Part shown: positions 11,434 to 22,168 of the stretch, one piece after another
How positions within the stretch are numbered: position 1 is the stretch's first letter
Layout of the letters: the number at the start of each line of letters is the position of its first letter
Assembly (NCBI GenBank): GCA_001586965.3
Contig: LUCW03000730.1
Location: 1 to 32,500, forward strand
Reading direction: 5' to 3'
DNA from: Sphaeroforma sirkka
Lineage: Eukaryota; Opisthokonta; Ichthyosporea; Ichthyophonida
Length of the DNA: 32,500 nt
Translations under genes and position numbers: made by a program
The notes under the pieces: generated by a model
What the model saw: only the letters and a program-made list of their open reading frames with translations
What the model was told of the DNA's origin: nothing
Databases searched by the model: none

Positions 11434-11850
11434 TTAGCGCATAATATAACGTTCAGCTACAATATTATGCAAAGCAACGCATACTCTACACACTGCATGT
11501 AAGTCAAAGTTGTCTAGTTCCTGTTTGCTCATTTTTTTGTCCTTAAACTTCCTCACGAGTTCGTACATCTTTTCACGAGAAAGAGACCAACTCCAGTTAA
11601 CGATTTTTTCGAACACGCATATGGGTGGGTGCGTGAAACTTCCCGGGAACACTATGATCAGATTCAGGCATCCCTCTATGTGTAGTAAGAAGGAGTCCCA
11701 GTCATCATACACCACTATACTTCTCGCATGCAGCGATAAATGGGTGTGTATAAGGAACGACATATCAATTCCAACACTACCGGATACATCATTACCGTTT
11801 AATTCAGCCATATACGGGCGTACGAAGCTCATAAGATCTTTGACAGCCAT
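11434..11850 (-). CDS. XPG/FEN1-like nuclease N-terminal fragment (tentative)
   Basis: The 138-residue frame starts at the ATG at 11850; the slightly longer frame to 11859 begins with TTG. The start reads M-A-V-K-D-L-x-S-F-V-R-P, which fits the M-G-I/V-K-x-L-x-x-x-x-x-P opening of XPG/FEN1 nucleases. It continues with VGIDMSFLIH (residues 26-35; D29 at the place of the first metal-binding Asp) and LIIVFPG (64-70). In FEN1 the last motif is VFDG, so the second metal-binding Asp is replaced by Pro69. A charged helical segment (about 90-135) follows, then a stop. The XPG-I part with the remaining catalytic acids is absent. The inverted retroelement begins 125 bp downstream, so the rest of the gene may have been cut off or lie beyond it. 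This could be a pseudogene, a first exon, or a chance likeness. Confidence 0.4.
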   Translation of the reverse strand: MAVKDLMSFVRPYMAELNGNDVSGSVGIDMSFLIHTHLSLHARSIVVYDDWDSFLLHIEGCLNLIIVFPGSFTHPPICVFEKIVNWSWSLSREKMYELVRKFKDKKMSKQELDNFDLHAVCRVCVALHNIVAERYIMR

Positions 11851-12496
11851 GCTGTACAAAGTTGATCTCGCCTTCTAATGGCAAAAAGTGGGAATTAATT
11901 GTGTCGTATGAGAAATCGGATGTGCTCACTGGAAAGAGCGTAGTCGAATTAGGCTATATAGTGCTACGACCTACATAGTATGCGTGTTAGGAAGCGACAC
12001 TAGCGCTGTGACTGTAAGTGAGGTGTGTATTTGTGTGTGTTTTGTTTACTTTCTGATACTATTATTAGAAAATATCAGAAAAACGTGTTTTGGGCCCCGA
12101 CGGTCTTGAGGCTTATATTCCGAAAGATTTTTTCTATTGGAATTCTCATAATCTCGATTTGAAATATATTTTCAAAACAAATATAAACATCTAAAAAAAA
12201 ATGATAATACAGGTCATATTTTTGTATTTAATTTTATAATTTTTTATATATAAAATACATACATATGTATGTACACGGTTTTTTTTGTTTTTTTTGTCCT
12301 CTTCACTTTTCTAAATAGAAACATAATACAAGGCAAACCTACCCTAAATAAAACATTATTAAATAACCCAATCATAAAAAGAAGATTTGTTTTTAAAAAA
12401 ACAAGATAGAATATATATGTTTTTGTTTTTTTTCAGTCATTATGTCGTAGCCATCTGAAATTTAGACACTGATGAAGTCTGAAAGTCTGAAATCTG

Positions 12497-12540
12497 ACTG
12501 AAGGGCAGAGCCCGGCGCCTGGAGGCGGAGGGCCAAAGGG
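12497..12540. repeat. GC-rich palindromic islet
   Basis: In AT-rich surroundings this islet contains CGCCT-GG-AGGCG (12516-12527), a perfect 5-bp stem with a 2-base centre, preceded by repeated GTCTGAAA-like words. Confidence 0.5.
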
Positions 12541-13671
12541 TTCTAAATTAAATATACAATAGGGAATCCCGGAAGCTTTTTTAGTTAAAAAATGCTATGC
12601 TTCTGTCAATTTTTTAAGGCTATGCAGTATGCACATTGTGCACTGTAAATAACTGTTCTTGACTTTTCGTCTTTTTCACGGTCGTGGGGTATTTCCCAAA
12701 ACGTATTTATTCAACAAAAGCCGCCTTCAAAAATTTTGAACTATTTTTTGGAATGTGTATACTTTCAAATACATTCAGAGTATTCTTAAAAGTAGTAAAA
12801 TGCCAAATGGATCCTTGTATCCTGTGCACTTTTTAGTTGTCCATTTTTATAGGTGTCCCTTTTCATTCACATAACGTGATTTTTTTCAGCTCATACGGTA
12901 GTGTTCCCTACAAAAAATTATTTCACATATATTGGTCTGAAAACAATATTATTACTAAAATATAGCAGTCATAGCAACAGAAGCTTGGTTTCTTGCTTAT
13001 ATTTATAATATATTTACGCAAAGCTGCATACACGCAACTGAACGCAAGTATAAAACGATAGAGGTGTGCACTCGGTAGATGTCTCATTTTTTCTTGTGAC
13101 GGTCAGGGACAAGTTGCGAGGATATCCAAATCCAAAACAGTCACCTTTTTCTATAATTATTTTTTAAATATTTGAAAAGAAGTAACTTTTTGTTAAAAAC
13201 AAAAGTTACAGAAAAGTGTCTAAATAACACAGGTTTTTTCCCCTTGAATTGTTGAACAATAAGTATGCGATGAGAGGGAATTCCGACAGCTCTGAGTTCG
13301 CCTTCGTCGTTGTCTGAGGGGTTTCCCCAGCTCCGATAGCATTCTTCAAAAGTTCTATTTTTTGAACTTATCTCAAATTTAGTAGAAAAGAATAAAATAA
13401 TCAAATCACAATATAGCCCTAAAAATAGAGAGTATTTAATTACTCACCTTTATTTTGGGTGAAGACGGTCACTGGGATTTTAGCGGTATATGAAAAATAA
13501 TTAATGAATGTATGGTTATTTGTGTTTTCCTTTTTTTTAAAGCAATACCATATATAGTGACATAGAAAATAATGCACAAACGAAAAAGTTTCAATACATA
13601 TTTCAGACTGATCGATAATTGGATACTAACTGTTTCATTTTTTGCTTCTTTTAAGCAAACCATTATTTTTT

Positions 13672-13826
13672 ATCATGGGCTGGAAAAATATGGATTTATA
13701 CTTTTTATTAAATTTAATAGTAACTTTTAAGAAATATATTAGCACTCTTTCTGCAGCGATTAATTTTCAAAATCAATTTTATAATATAATGGGCTGGAGA
13801 AACATGGATTTATACTTTTTAAGGCT
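13672..13826. repeat. Direct repeat of about 36 bp, 114 bp apart
   Basis: TGGGCTGGAAAAATATGG at about 13676 and TGGGCTGGAGAAACATGG at about 13790 are each followed by ATTTATACTTTTTA. Function unknown. Confidence 0.75.
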
Positions 13827-14269
13827 GACCAATTAATGACAAGATTTATTGCACCTGATTGAATTTTCGTGTAACTATTGGTCCATTATTTTTAAAAGAG
13901 TTTGCATACACAGGCTTACACATTACAGCGAGCGATTGCAACTTTTAAGAGTTAAGACTCTAAATATTTAATTAACTATAATATCGATCAATATTATTGT
14001 AGATAATACGATTTATAAATGGTTTAGCCAATACTATACAGATGTCGTCTTTGAACGCTATTCATATCGTGTTTACTTCAGCCAAGATGTGCTATAAGCC
14101 CATGATACATAAGCTAATATAATAATACTGTTTCATAGGACCACTTATTTTTAGATTCACTTTTCTATATATTTTTGTAGATATTGTTATGCAAGTCGAT
14201 AGTGCTTTTTTTAAGGTTCACACTGGATTGGATCGGTGACTCGTACTCTCTCATTAGAGTTCAGTCTCT

Positions 14270-14286
14270 GTCACCCTCGCGGTGAC
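14270..14286. other. Small hairpin GTCACC-CTCGC-GGTGAC
   Basis: A perfect 6-bp stem with a 5-base loop. A further GGTGAC lies at 14235-14240. A GATATAAATATA (14322-14333) with an initiator-like TCAGTT about 30 bp on might form a core promoter, but no gene follows that I can support. Confidence 0.35.
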
Positions 14287-14483
14287 TGGAGTTTGTCTCG
14301 GACTTCGTTGAGCAAGTTTCAGAGATATAAATATACTCACAGTTCATTTTCAACTTCAGTTGTTCACTGTATATTTTTCTTTAAAATACAGTGTATTTTA
14401 TATATATATATTTGTTTAATTTTTATAAATATATAGTGAATAATTAGTATTTTGCGTTTTCCTCTTTTCTTTGTTTTTTTTAA

Positions 14484-14541
14484 AAACAAAACCTTTATTT
14501 TTGAACAAAACCCTTATTTTTGAACAAAACCCTTATTTTTG
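14484..14541. repeat. Tandem repeat, 19-bp unit, three copies
   Basis: The unit is GAACAAAACCCTTATTTTT. The first copy has slight changes and the second and third are identical. Confidence 0.85.
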
Positions 14542-14832
14542 AGTACTACTATTTTTCATTGCCTTCCATGAAACATATTTTTTTCAAGTTTTGACATTTT
14601 ATATTGTCCAATTTTCAGAAGGTTATGTTTATTTACATATAGTTATTTGGTAAGTGCTTTACATTGTTGAATATTGACACTTGACACTTGACCAAATTGA
14701 CCTTCTGGGCTATTTAGTAGACTACTAGAGTAATTATAGTAGAGTAGTAGTAGTGACTTCTGGACATTGACTCCACTTCTCTTATGACTGTTGAGAGTTT
14801 TTTTGTGTCTTGTTTTTGTTTTTAAATTTTTA

Positions 14833-14975
14833 GGGAGGCCTCAGCCGCAGGCGGCCGTAGCGGTCAACCTTGAGTGGGCTGAGCCTCTGAGACCTGAGAC
14901 CTGAGAGGCTGAGAACTCGGCCTTGAGGCTTGAGCCCTGAGGGCTGAGGCCTTGAGGCCCTTGGACCTGCGTGGC
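14833..14975. repeat. GC-rich islet of CTGAGxCCT-type words
   Basis: About 140 bp of degenerate repeats of words such as CTGAGACCT and TTGAGGCC, with a CCGC-AG-GCGG palindrome near its start. Strongly GC-rich against AT-rich flanks. Confidence 0.6.
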
Positions 14976-15240
14976 TGGGTTTCATGAATGTTTTGTGTTC
15001 ACATTTCACAGTGCACGATTCACATAAATCACCCTTCACAGTACTGTGAAACAGAAACAAGGGGCAGGGGACGCGGGGTTGATCGGGTAGTTTTTTCCAA
15101 GAATTTTATTGTTGTTTTGTTTTGTATGAAAACAAAAACTAAAACTAAAACTGTTGATTTTTAGAAGAAAGCTATTTATGAATACCTATGTTTTTTTTTT
15201 TCGCATATAAAATGAAGCACGTACAAACAATATTGTTATG

Positions 15241-15249
15241 TATAAAAGG
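15241..15249 (+). promoter_or_regulatory. TATA box of the 15342 gene
   Basis: TATAAAAGG lies 101 bp upstream of the ATG at 15342, so transcription would start near 15270. That places the ATG at 15252 upstream of the transcript and decides for 15342 as the start codon. Confidence 0.65.
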
Positions 15250-15341
15250 CTATGGAATCTTCTTTTATGCGCCATATAATATATTTGTTTGTAAATATAG
15301 ACACATTGTTCATCAAAAGTTTAATCAAAACATCCATCAAT

Positions 15342-16211
15342 ATGTCGCAAAAGGTAGTGACAACGTTCTTACAGCATGCAATCGCCGGATTTGAGGTCGA
15401 TCAACAAGATAGAAATTTGGAATCGCTCGCACGTGAAATTCTTGAGCCGATTCTACCAGATGAAGCCGAGGAGGAGCTTGCCTCCCGTACACAATTAACG
15501 ATACAAAGAGAACAGCTTTCAGACGTTAGGTTACAAATAGATGGTTGTGTCCGAGAATATCTCATGTCGCAGTTAAACAGTGGAGAACGGAAGAAGTCAT
15601 CAGAAATGCACCGAACGATTAAAGACCTAAAGAATATTGCCGGGGTTGATTCTATGGAGTGTATCCGCATGAAATTTGCCAACTCCCGCATGAAAGAAAA
15701 TGCTAGCGTGTATCAACCCGGACCTGATTCAATGGAGGGTATTCGCATGAAGATTGCCAATTCTCGTACAGGAATGGACGCTGTTATAGATCAACCCGAA
15801 GTTGGTTCGGTGGAGTGTTTCCGAATGAAGGTTGCCAACTCTCGCGTGAAAGAGGACGATACTGTACACAAACCAATACGGTTGGAGCGAACTGTTTGCC
15901 TGTCAAGAAAAGTTGAAGCATGTGTTTTGGACTGTTCGAAAAGCCCCACCCAGACACTTTCGGACGGAGCACACAAATACTTCATGGACTCAACTGTGGC
16001 TTTGGAGAATAACCTGGAACTTGTCAAACAACGAAATAAGAACGCTAAGTTGCAGGCCGTTATAAAAAAGATCAGGGGATCCTTTGTCAAAGACACTGGT
16101 CGAAACAAGATAAATCGCAGACGAGAAAGCCTTCCTGCGCCTGTCTGGAACGTTGTTGGAGAGTCTTTGAAAGGGAGGGCCAGCGTAGATATGCCCAGTG
16201 TAGATGTTTAA
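15342..16211 (+). CDS. Hypothetical protein with three 26-residue repeats, 289 aa, intronless
   Basis: I do not recognise the family. The start at 15342 has A at -3 and lies correctly after a TATA box; the frame is open upstream to 15252. Residues 1-100 are acidic and probably helical. Three tandem repeats begin at residues 103, 129 and 155 with an exact 26-residue (78-bp) period, sharing S-M/V-E-C/G-I/F-R-M-K-x-A-N-S-R. The tail (about 225-289) is basic, with a probable coiled coil near ENNLELVKQRNKN and an RRRES site that basophilic kinases could use. Repeat 1 contains K118-E-N, a possible KEN degron, though three residues prove nothing. There is no signal peptide or membrane segment. An AATAAA follows 91 bp after the stop. 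The clean promoter, frame and poly(A) signal suggest a live single-exon gene. Confidence 0.75.
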   Translation: MSQKVVTTFLQHAIAGFEVDQQDRNLESLAREILEPILPDEAEEELASRTQLTIQREQLSDVRLQIDGCVREYLMSQLNSGERKKSSEMHRTIKDLKNIAGVDSMECIRMKFANSRMKENASVYQPGPDSMEGIRMKIANSRTGMDAVIDQPEVGSVECFRMKVANSRVKEDDTVHKPIRLERTVCLSRKVEACVLDCSKSPTQTLSDGAHKYFMDSTVALENNLELVKQRNKNAKLQAVIKKIRGSFVKDTGRNKINRRRESLPAPVWNVVGESLKGRASVDMPSVDV

Positions 16212-16301
16212 AAGGTTATACCTCTTATCTATATGTAAAAAGTTGAAATTTGGCAAGGTATCCAAGCACGAACAGATCTTTCCGCGTTTATCATAGTATT
16301 G

Positions 16302-16307
16302 AATAAA
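16302..16307 (+). terminator. Poly(A) signal AATAAA of the 15342 gene
   Basis: AATAAA 91 bp after the stop codon at 16209-16211. Confidence 0.65.
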
Positions 16308-16319
16308 GTCACTTACACA

Positions 16320-18690
16320 TGACCATATTTTGCTCTATATTCAGTGTAATTTAGGCCTCACTGGGATCTGTTGCTATACTGCATTTTTTCCTGGATTCGT
16401 TTTTTATTTATTTCAATTTTTTAAGCACTCAGGGCTTGATTTAGGCAATATCTAATACCGCCATAATGTTCGTGATGTTCCTCTGTATTCATCCACATCT
16501 GTCCTCATTGAATTGCAACATATCTCGTATATATGCGCTCGCCGCTCATACATATCTTATGTCGTACCTTTTAAACACACGAAATAAGTGTACGCCCGGA
16601 ATTGATAGGCCAATCGTAAATGTAGAAATTTATATTTCTTGTACGCTTCGCCCCGCAAACATCAGCATACGAGCATACGCATTTACAACTATTGATATGC
16701 AATTGTTGGAGTGGCCCGACGATAGCCGCTCAACAGCCTGGGAATTAGTGTGTACAACAAAAGTCTCAGTGATATAGCTGCATGGAGACCAGGCTCTGTG
16801 AATGATGTCCGTAACTGTGCCTCTAGACACTGTAAAAACACATCTGCGAATTTGAATAGAAATATCTTTCTAGGGCATGATACTCCGAAGTGTGATTGAT
16901 ACCACTGCAGTTAAAGCTGCAGAGCATTCCAGAATAAAAAAATGATATTTAGACAGCGGGTGCAGACATTGTCACAAACTGTGCTCTCGATCCGATCGCC
17001 TCACTATGTGTTATTTATTGTCTAACGAGCTTTTTTTTTATTCACGATTTTATATTAAACAATGGATACGCGCAGCGTTCACGGAAGATCTAAGCGCACT
17101 TTTGTTTACGGCATCGTCCGAACCAAATTTTCTGCACAATGATGCTTTGTTGTGACGTAGATGCTGCTACTGTGTGAGTTGTTCTTGCTATTAAAGTGAG
17201 AGCGCCATGTACTATGTTAAGTACAAGTATCACTATTATGGCAATCAATTCTCACTATAAATTTCTTTTGGTATATACCTCGATATGCGATGGTGAATGC
17301 TCACATACGCTACAGGCGCTGTAGCAAATCGATTTCCTCATTTTTGGGCGCTCTTGCTTATACTGTCCTTTCCGGTTGACTGTACAGGCCGTTCGAAGTG
17401 CATTTCAGAAGCTTTATAAGCATTGCCCGCAATCATTCAATATATTCTTCTAGTACACTCCTATATCTATCTAATAAAAACAAAGTCGAGATAAAGTAGG
17501 CGACTGCATCCCACCTTTTTATGGCGATTTCAGTCTGTAATATCTTTATGACATGTCGTCGCTTTGGCGTCGGTGCGAACTTAATCGTGCATGACATGCC
17601 AATTTGTAACTTAGCCTTGCACAATGAACGACACTAAGCTACACAAAAAAACATATTGATTTGGTATATTTCCACTCTGCGATGTTGTTTCACTGCGTGA
17701 TCACCGCGCCTCATCGGATCGGTTCAAACAGGTGACTACTACATTGTGACAGATACTGCATTCATTAGAAATTCACTACGTATGCGCTCTGTATTGACTC
17801 CATGCGAAGCAAACCGTCACAGCCGAATGTAATTCTCTCTTCTTTAGCCTCCTCTCGGACGTCGTCTATTAAGAGTTGACAGGGCAATCATTGGCATCCC
17901 TCATTGTATGCGTATGTTCATTTGTAGATTATGAGGTGATCTCTATTGAAAACGATACAACCGTGCGTGAGTGAACAAGGGCAGTGCGCATTCATTGGGC
18001 ATACAAACTAGAAGCCGCAAGCTCGGACGACAACTAATCAGCCGCCTGTCAAAAAGTCATCGGATCATTCAAACCCATCGACAAGTCTAGTGATTGAGCA
18101 CACCAGTGAACCGTCATCGATTAGGCTTACATGGTGCACACCGATGTACCGCCAGTAGATGTGGTTGGATGAATCGATACATTATATGATCGCCATAGTA
18201 AACACCATGTGCATAGGAGTTAGTTGTTCTCTTGTACAGTATCTATATAATCAAAAGAATATACGATCAGCCTTTTGTACATCTCATCCTGCTGGCTCGT
18301 GTGAAGTATGAGGTAGTTGCCATTCTGTAAATTATACAGTGTCACCTACAGGCACCTATGAAACACAGAGTCAGACCGATCTGATTCTACACCCCGCATA
18401 CGCTATCACACAATACTATTTCCCTATTCCATCATCTGAACCAACGCCGATATAATACCCAATAACACTGACGGAGTGAGATAACCATGGCTAAAGATTA
18501 CTTTAGCTGCGGCAAGCACTAGACGGCGACGATCGTAATCACAGACGAATAACAAGGTGATTGGCTTGGAAGGATTGAAGGGCATACGTACTTGCGCGCT
18601 AGCAAACATCATATCGCATCGGATGATTGGGTACGACTCTGCGTTGGCAGGGGCATTCTATTTGAAAAAGAACAATTATAAAAATACATG
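16320..18690. other. Intergenic stretch, no supported gene
   Basis: The base composition is more even than in the AT-rich region to the left. Only short frames are present (for example 16466-16777 plus and 18424-18612 minus), none with a recognisable domain or supporting signals. Small exons of an unknown gene cannot be excluded. Confidence 0.5.
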
Positions 18691-18698
18691 GCCACTTG

Positions 18699-19208
18699 CA
18701 TTGATCGTTCTATGTATAACTTAATACTATAAATTTTGTTCATGTATAACTTGTACTAATTTGCTTATGTATATTTGTTCATGAATAGTTTTATACTAAT
18801 TTGTTCATGAATAGCTTCATACTAATTTGTTTTAGTATACCACGCCTACAGATTAAATTCCTCATGCAACGCTATACTAAGAAAGGTCATTCCATAGTCA
18901 CATGCATTGATCGTTCCATATACAACTATAATATTTTGTTTATGTATAAATGTATACTACGTTGTTCACATACAACTTTTTACTACTCAGTTCAAATATA
19001 GTTTTATACTGATTTGTTCACAAAAAACTTTACACTAATTTGTTCACACATAACTTTATACTAATTTGTTCACATATAACTTTATACTAATGTGTTTACA
19101 CATAACTTTACACTAATTTGTTCATACATAACTTTATACTAATTTGTTCACATATAACTTTATACTAATTTATTTCAATAACCCACGCCTGCAGATTAAG
19201 TTCCTCAT
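18699..19208. repeat. Two-level repeat: 26-bp minisatellite within a duplicated cassette
   Basis: The inner unit is about 26 bp (AATTTGTTCACATATAACTT plus TATACT). The outer cassette occurs twice. It opens with CATTGATCGTTC at 18699 and 18905 and closes with CCACGCCT-C/G-CAGATTAA-TTCCTCAT at 18839-18865 and 19183-19208. The second cassette has expanded to about ten inner units. Confidence 0.85.
19169..19174 (-). terminator. Poly(A) signal of the RBM28-like gene
   Basis: AATAAA on the minus strand, about 66 bp after the stop codon at 19240. It lies at the edge of the 26-bp minisatellite. Confidence 0.6.
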
Positions 19209-19239
19209 CCATCCTTGCCCACTCTATCCGTCCGTGCCT

Positions 19240-19425
19240 CTACGCAAACCATCGACTGCTAGCATCCTTATTTAGTACCGAACCTCCAGACGCGGGTGTC
19301 TTACCAAACAGCTTCTGCTTGTAGGATTGCACCAGCGTGTCTAGTTTGGCCTCATTCTTCTGTGCCGTTTGTCGTGTCTTGCTATCGCGCTTTGCCTTCT
19401 TGCTGACAGGTTTTTGAGTTTGCGC
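19240..19425 (-). CDS. RBM28: RBM28-like exon 13: conserved C-terminus
   Basis: 186 nt including a TAG stop. Acceptor TTTGGCAG|GCG, phase 0. Encodes a basic segment ([11 protein letters not shown]) and [15 protein letters not shown]...SSRWFA. Matches FNQLVEQYKQKLLG...SKWF at the human C-terminus. Confidence 0.95.
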   Translation of the reverse strand, partial: AQTQKPVSKKAKRDSKTRQTAQKNEAKLDTLVQSYKQKLFGKTPASGGSVLNKDASSRWFA

Positions 19426-21185
19426 CTGCCAAATAAGAGAATAGTCACATGAGCCAAGGGGACGATAAGGCTTTAGTCGGATCAGCCTACACTGCATGTT
19501 TATATGTATACATGAACCCTATAACCCTGAAACCCTTATAGGTACTCCTCAGGCAGGTGGTATACATCCTAAGTACAAAAGCTACACACAACTATATACA
19601 GTGCGTATTACACACGGTACGATTATTTGCATATTCACGTTTTCCTGTACCAGCCACTCACTCACCTCAGTCAGGAAGGCGTCCTTGTTATAGTCACTAC
19701 TACGTACACACCAACAACAACAACCCACCCACACACCCACCACTACACATATGCCAACCACCCCCTCACCTCAGTCAGGAAGGCGTCCTTGCCATGGTCT
19801 CTGGATGGTTTTGCCTCGTCGTCTCTGGCCCGTTTATTGTTTACCTTGCCGCCTCCTTCACTGTGTGCTCGACTGCGCTTAATACCTTGCGCGTGTGTAT
19901 GCGTGTTCGTAGCTGTGCCTGTGGCGGGTGCTGTGTGTGTGTTGGTGGTACTACCTTGTCGCTGAGCGCGTTTCGACTGTCTGGCTGCTTGACGTTTAAG
20001 AATAAAGTCTTTAAAGGAAGTTCGGTCCTTCGGCTCGCGCTGCGGCTTATCTGTTGGTGTAGGTGAGTGGATGGTAACGATACTGTTAAGAATGGGAGAT
20101 AGGCGGTAACTATAAACACACACGCGCGCACACGTTTGGGCATAACTTATACATGTACATGGGCACGCACTGCTTATACATATACAGAGGGATGTGTATA
20201 TATACAGAGAGATGTGCATGCCTGTCTTATCTACACATATGGTCTGTAAGGCGTATCAGAATATGTTAGCTATATCTCTTCCGCTATTGCGTTAACCTGT
20301 GGCGTGAGATCTGAGATAAAGCGGTTGAGATTACAACACGCAACAGGACAGATACACAGTGCTATGTACCAGAAACGACAGCTATGTACAAGCACCACCA
20401 CCTACAACATACTGTGCGATGGACTCAATCTAATCGCAATGCCATGGCCACCGTGTCGTATGTTATGTGCATGAGGTCCACACAGGTCTTATCATCACCG
20501 CCTCACTAAAATCCTAAACTCTAACGCTTCTGCAATTAATACAACACACAACACACACCACACAACACACATCCAAGCACACAACAACCATACATACCTA
20601 CCTACCCCCCGCACACAGACACATGCGCATGCACGTCCATACCATTGGTGTCCTGAGGTGCCTTGCCCGCGTCTTCCAACTGCTTCAACTTGCGCTCCTC
20701 CAACACACGCACCTTGTCTATGTTCTCAACCGCAAACTCGACTATCAAGCGCTTCTTCTGCGAGTACAGCTGTGGGTTGTTGTTGGTGGCTCGTAAGGCG
20801 GCCAGTGCATACTCGTGTGAGTAAAACTCCACAAACGCCCACCCCAGTGACCGCCCGATGGTCTGTCCTGTGACGTTCTCTTTGTTGCGCATGAGGTTAA
20901 GCTTCTTGACGATCCTCTGTGGTGGGCGAGGGTGTGGGTGGGTGAGCGAGGAAACGTATATATATATATATGTGTGTGTGTGGGTGGGTGGGTGGATGGG
21001 GTGCGATGGGATGATGTGAGCAAATGTGTGCGCAAGTGTGCAGCTATGCTTTGGGAATGGGCGTTTGGGGATGTAGTTCATGGGACTCCACAGTATTTAA
21101 ACTTGTATGTTATATATATACTTGTTATGATGCATATATATATACAATAAAACCTACCCCCCCAATGTTCGAAAACAAAATATGT

Positions 21186-21237
<52 letters not shown>

Positions 21238-22111
21238 CTATGTATACAAACAGATATTTATCAATATATATATATATAAACATACATATACAAATATCAA
21301 AATCCCCTAAAGCCCTGAACCTCAATCAATGAAGCGCCTGAAGAGTTGAAGCGCGAAAATATCTTGTACGCATGACAGTCGAGTTCATAGCAGCACTCTG
21401 CAGATGCGATTGCGAGTGTTATACAAGCAAAAATAATGATGTTCGGTACTATTTGGCGTGCATTGTGTTGATACAAGCCTCGAGTATCCATCCTTACTTG
21501 TACGTAGGGTTTAGGCTGTAGAGTTTAGTACTTAAAGTTTAGGGTTAAGGGTTCAGAATTGCCTAGCAGGCTGCATACCCTTGGTTGCGCTGAGGGATCT
21601 GCGGCGATAACGGCTTCGTCGAACACTTTGGTCAGCTCGTGCTCATCTATTTTGGGGGGAATGTTCCGGACAACCAGACGCACCGGTGAAACGAAGTATC
21701 TAAAAATAGAATGGGAGTAGGGTTCATTAAAATGCTGGATTGCGATAGGGAGTATGAAACTGCTCGAGAGCACACAATACATAAAGGAAAGCAGACCGGC
21801 ACGACCAGCTGAAATTATATATATTCATCCTAACCCTAAAAACATATATATATATATCTATATGTATATATACAACACAAATACAAATATATCTATACAC
21901 TTTAGTATAGTCAAATACTGCACATCAACACGTGACTTTAGATTGTAGGGTTTAGACGTGTAGCCCGTCGCAGCCTGTGATGCCAACAAAGACATCAGCA
22001 AAACACAATATATACACATCACAACACAGCATATTTCATCTGGACAGACCCATTGACTGTGAGCATACACATGCGCATGCATGAAGATAAACCTATCTAC
22101 CAACTAGCATA

Positions 22112-22168
<57 letters not shown>

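Larger units (their letters stand above)
11860..15240. other. AT-rich intergenic stretch, no supported gene
   Basis: Long A and T runs and only short frames without recognisable domains. Small repeats and two GC-rich islets are listed separately. A minus-strand frame at 13141-13404 (87 aa) has a mixed, protein-like middle but no family I know; I did not call it a gene. Confidence 0.6.

Noticed and set aside
11510-11878. Plus-strand frame of 122 residues
   Set aside because: Antisense shadow of the XPG-like frame, which has family-like features on the minus strand.
13141-13404. Minus-strand frame of 87 residues with a mixed central segment
   Set aside because: No recognisable family, and its ends are AT-rich low complexity; not enough to call a gene.
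14236-14436. Plus-strand frame of 66 residues after a TATA-like site
   Set aside because: Low-complexity second half and no similarity; the TATA-like site is noted only as a weak possibility.
15252-15341. Upstream ATG adding 30 residues to the 289-residue protein
   Set aside because: It lies only 3 bp after the TATA box and would be upstream of the transcript start.
16466-16777. Plus-strand frame of 103 residues
   Set aside because: No domain, promoter or poly(A) signal, and no sign of coding composition.
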